Shown here in pieces: positions 6,726 through 16,550 of a stretch of DNA of 33,187 nucleotides (the stretch's first letter is position 1; each line of letters opens with the position of its first letter). This stretch comes from Bacteroidota bacterium (lineage in GTDB: Bacteria > Bacteroidota > Bacteroidia > Cytophagales > Cyclobacteriaceae), in contig VGMU01000028.1 in assembly GCA_016866385.1 (NCBI GenBank), positions 1 through 33,187 of the forward strand. Reading direction: 5' to 3'. The position numbers and the translations under genes were made by a program. Below the pieces are notes generated by a model that was not told the DNA's origin, did not search any database, and was given only the letters and a program-made list of their open reading frames with translations.

Positions 6726-8039
6726 TCAGTAGGCGGTATCGTCTCCGATATCGTCTGAAATGATCGTTTTAAGTCGGTCTCCAATGCTTTTGAAGAAATC
6801 TTTAGAGATGACTTCTCGCTTATCCATTTGCTTGGGTTTCACTCCCGAATTGGCTTTTCTTTTCTGATAAAGTTCTTCTCGAGTGTCCAGGGATTTAAAT
6901 CCAGCCAAGACCAAACCTACGGTAGTGGCATACATGGGACTTTTGATTTCATCGATGACGGACTTTCCTAGGTGTTCGTTAGGAAATCCAATTCGGGTGT
7001 CTAGTCCAGTCATGTATTCAAATAGCTGAGAGATGCATTGTAACTGAGATCCTCCCCCGGTCAATACTATCCCTCCAGCCAATTTTTTGTAATAGCCGCT
7101 CTGCATAATTTCGTTCTGTACGATCTCGATAATCTCCTCCATTCTGGCTTGGATGATGGAAGCGAGGTTTCGAATGGAAATCTCTTTGGGAGGGCGATTT
7201 CTCAATCCTGGTATAGATACGATTTCGTTGGGGTTGGCTTCTTCAGTGATGGCCTTGCCAAACCGCGTTTTCAATAACTCCGCTTGGCTCTGCATCAGCA
7301 TACATCCTTCCTTAATGTCGGCAGTAATGATATTGCCCCCCAAGGGAATGACCGCCGTATGGCGAATGATGTTTTCGTAAAAAATAGCAATGTCTGTAGT
7401 GCCTCCTCCAATATCCACCAAGCATACTCCCGCTTCCTTTTCTTCTTCACTCAGCACAGAAAGTGAGCTAGCCAAAGGCTCCAGAATCAATTGCTTGGAC
7501 GTTAGTTTGGCACGTTTGACACATTTATTGATGTTGTTGATGGCTGAAGTTTGGGCAGTAATGATATGGAAATCTGCCTCCAGCCGAGTCCCTGACATGC
7601 CCACAGGATCTTTAATTCCTCCTTCATAGTCTACGGTATAGTCCTGCGGCATGACGTGGATTATGCTATTACCTGGAGGCACGACGATGTTGTGCATATC
7701 AGATGTGAGGCGCTGTACATCTTCTACCGTGATTTCATCTTCTGAAGGAGGCCTCATAATGCTACCGTGCATGATCTTGCTGTGAATATGCTGGCCAGCA
7801 ATGCCTACAATGACTTCGGCAATATCCACTTCTGCCATGTTGGAACATTCCTCCACTGCCTTTTCAATAGCGGTAATTGTTTTTTCAATATTGGTCACAA
7901 TACCACGCTCCACTCCGTCTGAAACGGACTTGCCCATGCCAAGCACTTCCAGTTTTCCGAATTCATTTTTTCGTCCGATGATGGCGCAGATTTTGGTCGT
8001 TCCGATGTCAAGACCTACAATTAATTTGTCATTTTCCAT
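6726..8039 (-). CDS. ftsA: Cell division protein FtsA
   Basis: FtsA is the actin-like ATPase that tethers FtsZ filaments to the membrane and signals to the septal synthases. The 437-residue product starts at the ATG at 8039; a TTG six bases earlier is less likely and would leave only 3 bases after ftsQ. The actin-family phosphate-1 motif DIGTTK follows the first strand near residue 10. The phosphate-2 motif DIGGGTTD is near residue 210 and an adenosine loop, TGGGSQ, near residue 334. The C-terminus carries a candidate amphipathic membrane-targeting helix (FFKSIGDRLKTII). It is followed by an acidic tail of about ten residues, slightly longer than the usual end. It sits between ftsQ and ftsZ as in most bacteria. 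Confidence 0.97.
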   Translation of the reverse strand: MENDKLIVGLDIGTTKICAIIGRKNEFGKLEVLGMGKSVSDGVERGIVTNIEKTITAIEKAVEECSNMAEVDIAEVIVGIAGQHIHSKIMHGSIMRPPSEDEITVEDVQRLTSDMHNIVVPPGNSIIHVMPQDYTVDYEGGIKDPVGMSGTRLEADFHIITAQTSAINNINKCVKRAKLTSKQLILEPLASSLSVLSEEEKEAGVCLVDIGGGTTDIAIFYENIIRHTAVIPLGGNIITADIKEGCMLMQSQAELLKTRFGKAITEEANPNEIVSIPGLRNRPPKEISIRNLASIIQARMEEIIEIVQNEIMQSGYYKKLAGGIVLTGGGSQLQCISQLFEYMTGLDTRIGFPNEHLGKSVIDEIKSPMYATTVGLVLAGFKSLDTREELYQKRKANSGVKPKQMDKREVISKDFFKSIGDRLKTIISDDIGDDTAY

Positions 8040-8048
8040 ATCCAAGCT

Positions 8049-8804
8049 TTATTCACATACGATTTGATTTGCAAACTTTACACTAATGTGCTGGTAAGCA
8101 TTCCAGCCTTTTCTAGATAGTATTTCTTTATAGAGTACTTCTATTCGTTTAAACTTACTTTCATAATTTCTGGCATCACCAAATTCAATGACCTGCTTAC
8201 CTACTTGCTGGTACAAGCGAATGTCATTTTTTGAATGAATTTCTAATTCGGTGATTTGAGAATTCCAAAATTTATTTTGTGTAATAAATTCAATCAAAGG
8301 AAGTAATTCAGGCATGGCATCTAACCTTCCCATATCCATCAAAATACCAATGTATAGACCATGCAATACCAAAACACGACTGGTATAGGTAGGCGAGGTT
8401 CCGATGATTTTGCCTTCTTTAGTAATGTAAGCGTCAGGCCCATCGGGGCGGGCAATACGAGCGATGGGTTCGTGCTGCTCCATTTGTAATTGTACCATCC
8501 CTTCTTCGGTTACAAAGGCTTCCACCGATCGGATAAAGGGATGACCCAGCAACCTTTTCTCTATGTCTTGAAGCGGAATTTCATTAAAAGGAAGTCCCGA
8601 TTTCAATTCTGGAAATGCTGCTCCAAGGATGTCTTGGATTTCCTTCTTTTCCACAAAATAAATCCCGTTTACAGGAGTAAGATGGATTTCAATCCCTTTA
8701 AAGGTTTTGAGTTGCTGTTGCTTCTCAGCAAAACCTATGTATCCTCCAGCCACCACTACAAGGCTCAGCGTCACAAGTATCTTTTTAAGTTTTGACTTGT
8801 TCAT
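8049..8804 (-). CDS. ftsQ: Cell division protein FtsQ/DivIB
   Basis: FtsQ is a bitopic inner-membrane protein that joins FtsL/FtsB-type partners to the divisome. The ATG at 8804 is chosen because it overlaps the murC stop as ATGA and is followed by a short basic cytoplasmic tail (MNKSKLKK) and one membrane segment at about 9-26. A longer TTG start at 8837 would place the start 36 bases inside murC. The periplasmic part holds a POTRA-like region at about 35-110 (LTPVNGIYFV through HPFIRSVEAFV) and then the FtsQ beta domain, for a total of 251 residues. Sequence conservation in this family is low, so the call rests on topology, the POTRA-like region and position between murC and ftsA. Confidence 0.9.
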   Translation of the reverse strand: MNKSKLKKILVTLSLVVVAGGYIGFAEKQQQLKTFKGIEIHLTPVNGIYFVEKKEIQDILGAAFPELKSGLPFNEIPLQDIEKRLLGHPFIRSVEAFVTEEGMVQLQMEQHEPIARIARPDGPDAYITKEGKIIGTSPTYTSRVLVLHGLYIGILMDMGRLDAMPELLPLIEFITQNKFWNSQITELEIHSKNDIRLYQQVGKQVIEFGDARNYESKFKRIEVLYKEILSRKGWNAYQHISVKFANQIVCE

Positions 8805-10204
8805 GAGGCTTCCAAAAGTTTTCGTGAATGCGTCCAATTCGCAATACCAGGCACCAGCCTGTCTATGTCCCCAGCACCTAGGGTCACCAATACCTCAGGC
8901 AAGGACTTAGCTAAGTAGTCCATCACTTCGGTTTTCTGAATACAGATTTTGATCTCTGTCACAATTTTTGGAAGCAACATTTCGGCAGTCACTCCCTCTA
9001 TGGGAAGTTCCCGCGCTGGATAAATAGGAAGTAAGACTACTTCATCGGCAAGAGAAAGACTTTCAGAAAAGCCTTCGGCAAAATCTTTAGTACGCGTAAA
9101 TAAGTGCGGCTGAAAGATTGCCGTCATTTTCTGAGAAGGATACATGGCCCTAACCGAACTTAGGCAGGCCTTAATTTCTTCAGGATGGTGAGCGTAATCA
9201 TCAATGTAAATTTTCCCGGGCACGGAAGAATGGATTTCAAACCTTCGTTTGACCCCGCGGAAGGACTTGATTCCCGTACGAACCTGTTCTTCCGTCAAAC
9301 CATGGTCCAAAGCAATGGCAATGGCTGCCAAGGCATTTTCTACGTTATGAAAACCTGGAATATGCAATTCCAAAGCCTTCAATTCTGTTTTGCCTCCGAT
9401 GTAATCAAATTGGAAGGAATTGGGCTTGGCAAGAATATTTTCGGCATGTATACCAGAAGAGCGTAGTCCGTACTCTCGTATGTTGGAGGAAGCAATCCCT
9501 AATTCTCCCAATCGGTATTGGGCATGACTTTGTAAGTAGAGTTTGCCTTTTTTATCCAGCAACCGAATAAATTCTCGAAAGCCTTCCAGGATCGTTTGTT
9601 CGTTTCCATAAATATCCAAATGATCCGGATCCGCACTGGTAACCACCGCCTCGTTGGGATGAAGCTTGTGGAAGGAACGATCAAATTCATCCGCCTCTAC
9701 CACCACTAGCGCTTCTTTGGACTTACCCGAGAGGATCAAGTTGCTGTTGTAATTCTGCGTAATTCCCCCTAAAAATGCAGTTACTGGTTTTCCGGCAGAT
9801 TTCAAAAGATGGGCAACCATAGAAGAAGTACTGGTCTTGCCGTGGGTTCCGGCTACAGCTATGGTATACTGGTCTTGGGTAATCATACCCAGAACCTCAG
9901 CACGCTTTTTAAGGGTAAAGCCGGATTGAAAAAAGAGAAGCAGTTCGCTGTCTTTAGGAATGGCGGGAGTCCATACCACCAATACTTCTCCTGGATTTTC
10001 TAAAAATTCTTGGGGTACCGCGTCTTTTTTATCTTTAAAAATGACATGCATTCCTTCTTCTTCCAATGAATCGGTCAAAGGAGAAGGGGTTTTATCGTAT
10101 CCGGCAACCACAAAGCCTTCTTGTTGAAACCAACGGGCCAAGGCACTCATGCCAATGCCGCCGATGCCAAGAAAAAAGACCTTATGTATCCCTTTAAATG
10201 TCAT
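8801..10204 (-). CDS. murC: UDP-N-acetylmuramate--L-alanine ligase MurC
   Basis: MurC adds L-alanine to UDP-MurNAc using ATP, the first amino acid step of the peptidoglycan stem peptide, in the cytosol. The 467-residue protein has the usual three Mur-ligase domains. These are the UDP-binding GIGGIGMS at 13-20, the ATP loop GTHGKTST at 119-126, and the C-terminal domain with DDYAHHPEEI near 325. The start ATG overlaps the murG stop by 4 bases, and its own stop overlaps the ftsQ start by 4 bases, so translation is probably coupled on both sides. Confidence 0.97.
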   Translation of the reverse strand: MTFKGIHKVFFLGIGGIGMSALARWFQQEGFVVAGYDKTPSPLTDSLEEEGMHVIFKDKKDAVPQEFLENPGEVLVVWTPAIPKDSELLLFFQSGFTLKKRAEVLGMITQDQYTIAVAGTHGKTSTSSMVAHLLKSAGKPVTAFLGGITQNYNSNLILSGKSKEALVVVEADEFDRSFHKLHPNEAVVTSADPDHLDIYGNEQTILEGFREFIRLLDKKGKLYLQSHAQYRLGELGIASSNIREYGLRSSGIHAENILAKPNSFQFDYIGGKTELKALELHIPGFHNVENALAAIAIALDHGLTEEQVRTGIKSFRGVKRRFEIHSSVPGKIYIDDYAHHPEEIKACLSSVRAMYPSQKMTAIFQPHLFTRTKDFAEGFSESLSLADEVVLLPIYPARELPIEGVTAEMLLPKIVTEIKICIQKTEVMDYLAKSLPEVLVTLGAGDIDRLVPGIANWTHSRKLLEAS

Positions 10205-11310
10205 TTGATTAAAAATTCTATTTCCTTCACTATGGCATTTGCCGCATCAGGCATGGCCATTTTTTTTATATTTTCTCCCAATCTTTGGGCTTTCAGACTT
10301 TCATGAAATAGGCCATCAAGGATGGTTTTCAATTTCCCCACGGCCTCCGTGTCTTTGAGTAGCAAGGCGGCACCGTGCTGTACACAGGCTTGAGTATTTT
10401 TGGTTTGGTGATCCTCAGCTACATTCGGAGAAGGAATAAACACCACAGGTTTCCCCACCAGACTAAGCTCGGAAACGGAAAGGGCACCTGCACGGGAAAC
10501 AATAACATCTGCTACCGCATAGGCTAGGTCCATCTCCCGAATAAATTCTCGAACATGCACATGAGCCAAAACCGATTGGTTAAGGGCAGCTTGCATTTCT
10601 TTAAAATAGAATTTGCCACTTTGCCAAAGGACTTGGTAGCCTGCATTCTCCAACTTCTCCATGTCATGGAGAACCGCCAGATTTAAGGTTTTAGCCCCCA
10701 AAGATCCTCCTAAGACTAAAATGGTTTTTCGGCTTGGATCCAAACTAAAATGTTGCATCCCCACTTCCCTTTTTCCAGACAAATCGAGCAGGTCCTTTCT
10801 CACCGGATTGCCTGTAAACTTGAGTTTATCTTTAGGAAAAAACTTTTCCATACCCGGATAAGCAACGCAAATGGATGCAGCCTTTTTGGCCAAAATCTTA
10901 TTGGTCAGACCGGCATAAGAATTCTGTTCTTGAAGTAGTGTAGGAATTCCTTTGGATTGAGCTGCATAAAGTACAGGACCACTCGCATACCCTCCCACTC
11001 CTACTACAGCTTGGGGTCGGAATTCTTTCACTATTCGAGAGGCCCTGCGTAAGCTTTTCCATAATTTGAAAGGGAAACTGAGGTTGGCTAAAGTCAACTT
11101 GCGCTGTAGCCCAGCTACCGGTAATCCCTGAATTTCATATCCTGCTTCAGGTACTTTTTGCATTTCCATTTTTCCCAAAGCCCCAACAAAAAGGATATCG
11201 CTATCGGGATGTTTATCCCTCCAGGCATTGGCAATGGCGATAGCGGGATAAATATGCCCCCCGGTGCCTCCACCGCTAATGAGTAATCGATATGTAGTTG
11301 TCTTTTTGAT
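10201..11310 (-). CDS. murG: MurG glycosyltransferase, apparent ATC start
   Basis: MurG transfers GlcNAc from UDP-GlcNAc to lipid I to make lipid II at the inner face of the membrane. The essential N-terminal loop GGGTGGH reads in frame at residues 13-19 only if translation starts near 11310. The codon there is ATC (ATCAAAAAG, where ATGAAAAAG would be expected), and the ftsW stop lies in the same frame 12 bases upstream. No ATG, GTG or TTG exists between that stop and a TTG at 11178, which would remove the first 44 residues including the loop. From 11310 the protein is 369 residues, a normal MurG length, and the donor-sugar domain (GGSLGA near 184, SRAGALSVSE near 258) is intact. Either this is a true non-canonical start or a base error. 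The stop overlaps murC by 4 bases. Confidence 0.9.
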   Translation of the reverse strand: MKKTTTYRLLISGGGTGGHIYPAIAIANAWRDKHPDSDILFVGALGKMEMQKVPEAGYEIQGLPVAGLQRKLTLANLSFPFKLWKSLRRASRIVKEFRPQAVVGVGGYASGPVLYAAQSKGIPTLLQEQNSYAGLTNKILAKKAASICVAYPGMEKFFPKDKLKFTGNPVRKDLLDLSGKREVGMQHFSLDPSRKTILVLGGSLGAKTLNLAVLHDMEKLENAGYQVLWQSGKFYFKEMQAALNQSVLAHVHVREFIREMDLAYAVADVIVSRAGALSVSELSLVGKPVVFIPSPNVAEDHQTKNTQACVQHGAALLLKDTEAVGKLKTILDGLFHESLKAQRLGENIKKMAMPDAANAIVKEIEFLIK

Positions 11311-11322
11311 GGTTAATTTGAA

Positions 11323-12516
11323 TTAGGCAGTTCGTAATCTATTTCCTGTTTTCTTAGACTCCATGGAAGAGCCCCCCTCATCTTGGTGATCTCCCCGGCT
11401 TACACTTAAAATGATTCCCAAGGCAGTACCTGTGAAGATCAAGGAAGTACCCCCCATACTCAATAAAGGCAAAGGCAGTCCGGTAATTGGCCCTAAGCCT
11501 ACGGCTACGGCCATATTGACCAATGCTTGTATGACCAAAGCAAAGCTTAATCCTGCAGACAATAGGCCACCAAAGGCTTTGTTGGAGTTGGCAACGATTC
11601 GCATGCCCCGGTAGAGCAGCGCGAGGTACATAAACAGCACCGAAGCTCCCCCTACCAATCCATATTCTTCAATGATGATAGCATAGATAAAATCAGAGTA
11701 GGGGTGAGGCAAGGTATTGCGCTGTTCGCTATTGCCCGGGCCTTTACCCGATATACCTCCCGTAGCAATAGCGATGTAGGATTGCTCTGCCTGAAAAGGA
11801 ATTTTACTATCGTCTTCGGAAGAGGCCATAAAAGATTCTATTCGAGAATAGAAGGTCTCTTTTCTTTGTCCCAATAATACCGCAGCGGATAAACCAATTA
11901 ATCCGACCATAACCACCAAAGCTAGGTGCTTGATGGGCACCCTACCAATAAACATGATGAGTAAGCAAGTAATCAGCAGCAGAATAGCTGTGGACATGTT
12001 GGCCATCCCAATCAGGGCACAAATCACCCCTATAGAAATAATTACCGGAAATATGGTCCCTGCGAAATCTTCAATATTACTTTGCCTTTTGGCGAGCATG
12101 GCTGCCAAAGCCGCAATCAAAGAAATCTTGGCCAAGTCAGAGGGTTGAAATGCTTGATCGATGACAGGGATCATCAGCCAGCGATTGGCCTCGTTGATGT
12201 TGGACCCAAAAAGGTAAGTTACTATCAGTAGCGGAATGGACAAGTACATAAACAATCGCGCATAGAGTGCGTACTTCCTGTAGGGCATTTTGTGGGCGAG
12301 CCACATGACAAAAAGAGATAAAAAGACAAGAAAAGAATGTCTGAGCAGATAGGATTCGGTATTGACTTCGGTAATTTCTTTGGCAGACTTATAGGCCAAG
12401 GTCCCTGTGGCCGAGTACACCACCAAGATGCTAAACAGGGACAAAAAGATCACGATGGCCCAAATGATGGGGTCTCCCTTGAACTGTTCGTCTATCCATG
12501 CTTTAAACTGCGTCAT
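11323..12516 (-). CDS. ftsW: Septal peptidoglycan polymerase FtsW
   Basis: FtsW is a SEDS-family polytopic membrane protein that polymerises lipid II into glycan strands with its partner FtsI. The 397-residue product shows about ten hydrophobic segments. It has the SEDS landmarks: a PSDLAKISLI stretch near 128, GKGPGNSEQRNTLPHPYSDF (about 257-276) in the large external loop, and the C-terminal GLPLPLLSMGGTSL. A short basic tail follows (MESKKTGNRLRTA). The ATG overlaps the murD stop as ATGA. The Glu-Tyr pair after the HPYSDF motif (IIEEYGLVGG) is typical of FtsW/RodA. Position between murD and murG supports FtsW rather than RodA. Confidence 0.96.
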   Translation of the reverse strand: MTQFKAWIDEQFKGDPIIWAIVIFLSLFSILVVYSATGTLAYKSAKEITEVNTESYLLRHSFLVFLSLFVMWLAHKMPYRKYALYARLFMYLSIPLLIVTYLFGSNINEANRWLMIPVIDQAFQPSDLAKISLIAALAAMLAKRQSNIEDFAGTIFPVIISIGVICALIGMANMSTAILLLITCLLIMFIGRVPIKHLALVVMVGLIGLSAAVLLGQRKETFYSRIESFMASSEDDSKIPFQAEQSYIAIATGGISGKGPGNSEQRNTLPHPYSDFIYAIIIEEYGLVGGASVLFMYLALLYRGMRIVANSNKAFGGLLSAGLSFALVIQALVNMAVAVGLGPITGLPLPLLSMGGTSLIFTGTALGIILSVSRGDHQDEGGSSMESKKTGNRLRTA

Positions 12517-13868
12517 GCCTCTTGCTTTTGAGTTAATTTTTCTACAGCCACTTTAAATTGATGTCCTCGGTCCTCGTAATTTTTAAATAGATCGAAACTT
12601 GCACATGCAGGCGAAAGCAAGACCACATCACCTTTTTGAGCAAGCTCTTGAGACCAATGGATGGCTTCTTCCATGCTTTGGGTTTCTAGGATTTTTGGAA
12701 GAATCCCTCCAAAGGCTTTTTTTAATTTTTCATTATCCTTACCCAAACAAATCAAAACTTTTACCCTTCCCCCAGCTACTACGGAACTAAGCTGGGAATA
12801 ATCGTTACCCTTGTCCACTCCTCCTGCAATCCAAAGGATGGGTTGCTTAAAGCTGGAAAGGGCATAAAAGGTAGATTCTACATTGGTCCCTTTACTATCG
12901 TTGATATAAGTAACTCCTTCAGAAGTGCGAATCAATTCCATACGGTGGGGCGCATTGATGAAGGTGGAATAGCCTGAGGAAATCTGTAGTTCACTCAATC
13001 CCGCCAAGGCAGCGGCTACACCCGCGCACAAGGCATTCAAGATGTTGTGTTTCCCTTGGATTGAAAGCTGGGTTACAGGAATATGCAGGTGTCGTTCACC
13101 TACCGCGATTTCTAAGGTTTCTCCATTACTGTAGCCTCCTCGTGCCTGTTTTTTACTAAGCGAAATTCCATACAATTCTGCCTGCATAGGTTTCAAGAGC
13201 ATACCCCGGGAAGTATAGGCATCTTCCAAATAGCAAATTGCTTTTCCCTTTGGCCCCATGTGTTGAAACAATCCCATTTTAGACTGTATATAGCGGTCCA
13301 TTTCGTAATCGTAACGGTCCAAGTGGTCGGGCGTGATATTGGTCAAGATGGCTATGTGAGGCTTAAAAGTCTGGAAACCATCAATTTGAAAACTGGATAC
13401 CTCAATAACCCACCAGGCATGATCCTTTTCAAGGAGTTGGGCAGCCCAGCTCTTTCCCACATTGCCTGCCAAGCCTACATCCCAGCCTGCCTGTAAAAGA
13501 AGGTGGTAAGTAAGCAAGGTAGTGGTGGTTTTGCCGTTGGTACCTGTGATGGCTATGACCTTCCCCGAGCTGTACCGGTAAGCAAACTCCAGTTCATCAA
13601 TCACCGGAATACCTTGGGTGGCTACTTTTTTCACTACCTCTGCCGTGGGGGGAATTCCTGGACTTTTTACGATAAGTTCGCAGGCCAACAATTTTTCTTC
13701 GTCATGGGTACTCTCCTCGAAAGGGATTCCTGCAGCTTGAAGCTGCTCTTTGCGGGAGTCAGCAATAGTCCCCGAATCAGAAACCCATACCGCATAGCCC
13801 TGCTTCTTGGCAAGCAATGCTGCTCCCAATCCACTTTCTCCGGCTCCTAGTATGGCGATGCGTTTCAT
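12513..13868 (-). CDS. murD: UDP-MurNAc-L-alanine--D-glutamate ligase MurD
   Basis: MurD adds D-glutamate to UDP-MurNAc-L-Ala with ATP in the cytosol. The 451-residue protein shows the N-terminal Rossmann-like UDP-binding motif GAGESGLGAA at 8-17, the ATP loop GTNGKTTT at 109-116, a central-domain NITPDHLDRY stretch, and the C-terminal NDSKGTN motif near 321. Length fits the family. It begins 5 bases after mraY and its stop overlaps the ftsW start by 4 bases. Confidence 0.97.
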   Translation of the reverse strand: MKRIAILGAGESGLGAALLAKKQGYAVWVSDSGTIADSRKEQLQAAGIPFEESTHDEEKLLACELIVKSPGIPPTAEVVKKVATQGIPVIDELEFAYRYSSGKVIAITGTNGKTTTTLLTYHLLLQAGWDVGLAGNVGKSWAAQLLEKDHAWWVIEVSSFQIDGFQTFKPHIAILTNITPDHLDRYDYEMDRYIQSKMGLFQHMGPKGKAICYLEDAYTSRGMLLKPMQAELYGISLSKKQARGGYSNGETLEIAVGERHLHIPVTQLSIQGKHNILNALCAGVAAALAGLSELQISSGYSTFINAPHRMELIRTSEGVTYINDSKGTNVESTFYALSSFKQPILWIAGGVDKGNDYSQLSSVVAGGRVKVLICLGKDNEKLKKAFGGILPKILETQSMEEAIHWSQELAQKGDVVLLSPACASFDLFKNYEDRGHQFKVAVEKLTQKQEA

Positions 13869-13873
13869 AAAGC

Positions 13874-15085
13874 TTACCTAAGTTTGAGGGTGGCTAAGGT
13901 GATTACTGCCAGGAGTATACCTGATATCCAAAAGCGTGTGACAATTTTGGATTCATGAATTCCTTTTTTCTGGTAGTGGTGGTGTAGGGGAGACATGAGA
14001 AAAATCCTCCGTCCCTCTCCGTATTTTCTACGGGTGTACTTGAAGTAAGCCACCTGAATCATGACGCTCAAGTTTTCTACCAAGAATATCCCACACATGA
14101 TGGGGATAAGTAATTCTTTTCTTAAGGTCAATGCCAAAACAGCAATAACCCCTCCCAACATCAAAGAACCTGTATCTCCCATAAAGACCTGAGCGGGGTA
14201 GGCATTGTACCACAAGAACCCTACACAGGCTCCAATAAATGCGGAGGCAAAAATTACCAGTTCCCCCGAATTAGGGATATACATGATATTGAGGTATTGT
14301 GAAAAAATAGCGTTACCACTTAGGTATGCAAAAATGGCTATAGTAAGTCCAATAATGGCCGAAGTACCCGCTGCGAGCCCATCAATTCCATCGGTAATAT
14401 TGGCTCCATTGGATACCGCCGTAATGATAAAAATGGCAACAAAGATGTACAGCACAGGAGTCATGGACTCACCTAAGAAACCCAGTAAGTTTTCGTAGTC
14501 TAGCTCGTTATTTTTAAAGAAAGGAATGGTAGTCTTGAGAGCTTTCACATCTTGAAATGCTGGTGTTTCAATGACCCCGCTTTCCACAGATACGGGAGTG
14601 GAAAATTCTCGGATAACCACATCGTCGTGGTAATATAAGGTAGCGCCAACAATGATGCCGATGCCTATTTGTCCTACAATTTTGAAGCGCCCTTTGAGGC
14701 CATCCTTATTTTTTCGGAAAACCTTGATATAATCGTCTAGGAATCCAATAAATCCCAGCCAAATGGTGGTAATTAAGAGCAGGATGATATAGATATTATT
14801 GAGATTGGCAAAGAGTAGGGTAGGAATCAAGATGGCGGCTATCATCATCAAGCCACCCATGGTAGGGGTTCCTTTCTTTTGAGACTGCCCATCCAAGCCT
14901 AGATCCCTCACGGTTTCTCCGATTTGGCGATTTCGAATCCAGTGGATAATGTGGTGACCAAAAGTGATAGTAATCAATAGGGATACTAAAGCAGCTATCC
15001 CAGCTCTGAAGGAAATGTATCGAAATACCCCTGTGCCTGGTATATCAAAAACGCGATCTAAATAATCAAAAAGAGAATAGAGCAT
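13874..15085 (-). CDS. mraY: Phospho-MurNAc-pentapeptide transferase MraY
   Basis: MraY is an integral membrane enzyme that attaches phospho-MurNAc-pentapeptide to undecaprenyl phosphate, forming lipid I. The 403-residue protein has about ten membrane segments and the family signatures: [10 protein letters not shown] near 71, FLDDYIK near 115, [12 protein letters not shown] near 226, and [11 protein letters not shown] near 302. The terminal [12 protein letters not shown] carries the conserved histidines. The loop of about 40 residues after the fifth segment (around 160-200) is longer than in Escherichia coli MraY, as expected for Bacteroidota. It starts 1 base after the murE stop. Confidence 0.97.
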   Translation of the reverse strand: MLYSLFDYLDRVFDIPGTGVFRYISFRAGIAALVSLLITITFGHHIIHWIRNRQIGETVRDLGLDGQSQKKGTPTMGGLMMIAAILIPTLLFANLNNIYIILLLITTIWLGFIGFLDDYIKVFRKNKDGLKGRFKIVGQIGIGIIVGATLYYHDDVVIREFSTPVSVESGVIETPAFQDVKALKTTIPFFKNNELDYENLLGFLGESMTPVLYIFVAIFIITAVSNGANITDGIDGLAAGTSAIIGLTIAIFAYLSGNAIFSQYLNIMYIPNSGELVIFASAFIGACVGFLWYNAYPAQVFMGDTGSLMLGGVIAVLALTLRKELLIPIMCGIFLVENLSVMIQVAYFKYTRRKYGEGRRIFLMSPLHHHYQKKGIHESKIVTRFWISGILLAVITLATLKLR

Positions 15086-15086
15086 G

Positions 15087-16550
15087 TCAGTTTCCGATAA
15101 GTTGATCCAATAGTTCCATTACTACCTCTGCATCGTCAAAATGAACCTTGACCCCGTTTATTTCTTGGTAATCTTCATGTCCCTTTCCAGCTACGAGCAC
15201 GATATCTCCTTTTTGAGAAAGCATGAGGGCTGTTTTGATAGCTTCTCGACGATCTACAATAGATAGTATCTTTCGAGATTCAGTAGGTCCTACACCCGCT
15301 TGCATATCTTTAAGAATCTCCAAGGGGTCTTCAAAGCGTGGATTGTCTGAGGTAAAGATTACTTTGGTACTTTCTGCTACAGCAATTTTCGCCATGCTAG
15401 GGCGCTTGGTTTTGTCGCGATTTCCTCCACAACCTACCACAGTGATCAGCTGATCGTTTCCTGTTCGGAAAGCATTGATCGTTTTGAGCACATTATCTAA
15501 GGCATCTGGAGTATGCGCATAGTCCACAATGGCGGTAATGCCTCCTTTGGAAATGCGATCAAACCTTCCTTTTGCTCCTTTTATGGCAGAAAGCTCCCTA
15601 AGTACCTCCTCCTCATCCTCACCCAATAAAACAGCCGCTCCGAGTACGGCCAGGACGTTATAGGCGTTGAAAGCCCCAATCATTCGAAACCAAGTTGGCC
15701 TACCCTGTATATCCAATTCCAAGCCTTCTATGGTGTTGGATAGTATTTTAGCCTTGAAGTCTGCGGCAGACTTGAGGCCATAGGTTTGCAGGGTGCCCTT
15801 ACAATTTTGTATCATGACAGCCCCCCTTTTGTCGTCAGCATTTACCAGGGCAAACGCATCTTTAGGGAGGTCATCAAAGAGTTTTTTCTTGGCCTGTATG
15901 TAGGCATCGAAAGTGCCATGGTAATCCAAGTGATCGTGCGTGATGTTGGTAAATACTGCCCCGGCCAACTTTAATCCAGCGATTCTTTCTTGAACAATGG
16001 CATGGGAACTGGCTTCCATAAAGCAGTGCGTACATCCGGCATCTACCATCCTTCGGAGCAAATCTTGTACGCTTACCGCGTCAGGAGTGGTATGCGTGGA
16101 AGGGATGACCTCTTCGTTGATTTTATTTTCTACCGTAGAAAGCAGCCCTACACTGTACCCCATACGCACAAACAGCTGGTGCAGTAGCGTTACCGTAGTG
16201 GTTTTCCCGTTGGTACCGGTTACGGCCACCACCTTTATTTTCTCCGAAGGATTGCCATAAAAATTGGACGCCATGATCCCCAAAGCCTTGGCGGAGTCTA
16301 GAACCTGAATGTAGGTCACCCCATCTTTCACTTGTTCTGGCATCCGTTGGCATACAATGGTAGTAGCTCCTTTTTCTAGGGCTACTGGTATAAAGTCATG
16401 TCCATCGACTTGCGTTCCTACCACGGCAACGAAAGCCACGTGGGGACGCACTTTGCGACTATCAAAGACCAAATCCTCCACCTTTCTCTCCATGTCACCA
16501 AGGGTAGAGGTAAGGGAAACTTTGTACAATATGTCTTTCAGCACGTTCAT
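15087..16550 (-). CDS. murE: UDP-MurNAc-tripeptide synthetase MurE, meso-DAP type
   Basis: MurE adds the third stem residue to UDP-MurNAc-L-Ala-D-Glu. The 487-residue protein has the ATP loop TGTNGKTT at 111-118 and the carbamylated-Lys region around 217-224. The specificity motif DNPR is at 402-405, followed by FEDP. In established MurE enzymes DNPR goes with meso-diaminopimelate, so this organism probably has meso-DAP peptidoglycan. The start codon directly abuts the ftsI stop, and mraY starts 1 base beyond its own stop. Confidence 0.97.
   Translation of the reverse strand: MNVLKDILYKVSLTSTLGDMERKVEDLVFDSRKVRPHVAFVAVVGTQVDGHDFIPVALEKGATTIVCQRMPEQVKDGVTYIQVLDSAKALGIMASNFYGNPSEKIKVVAVTGTNGKTTTVTLLHQLFVRMGYSVGLLSTVENKINEEVIPSTHTTPDAVSVQDLLRRMVDAGCTHCFMEASSHAIVQERIAGLKLAGAVFTNITHDHLDYHGTFDAYIQAKKKLFDDLPKDAFALVNADDKRGAVMIQNCKGTLQTYGLKSAADFKAKILSNTIEGLELDIQGRPTWFRMIGAFNAYNVLAVLGAAVLLGEDEEEVLRELSAIKGAKGRFDRISKGGITAIVDYAHTPDALDNVLKTINAFRTGNDQLITVVGCGGNRDKTKRPSMAKIAVAESTKVIFTSDNPRFEDPLEILKDMQAGVGPTESRKILSIVDRREAIKTALMLSQKGDIVLVAGKGHEDYQEINGVKVHFDDAEVVMELLDQLIGN

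Noticed and set aside
10201..11178. murG starting at the TTG at 11178
   Set aside because: This start would remove the first 44 residues including the GGGTGGH loop that every MurG needs, while the upstream frame reads perfect MurG sequence.
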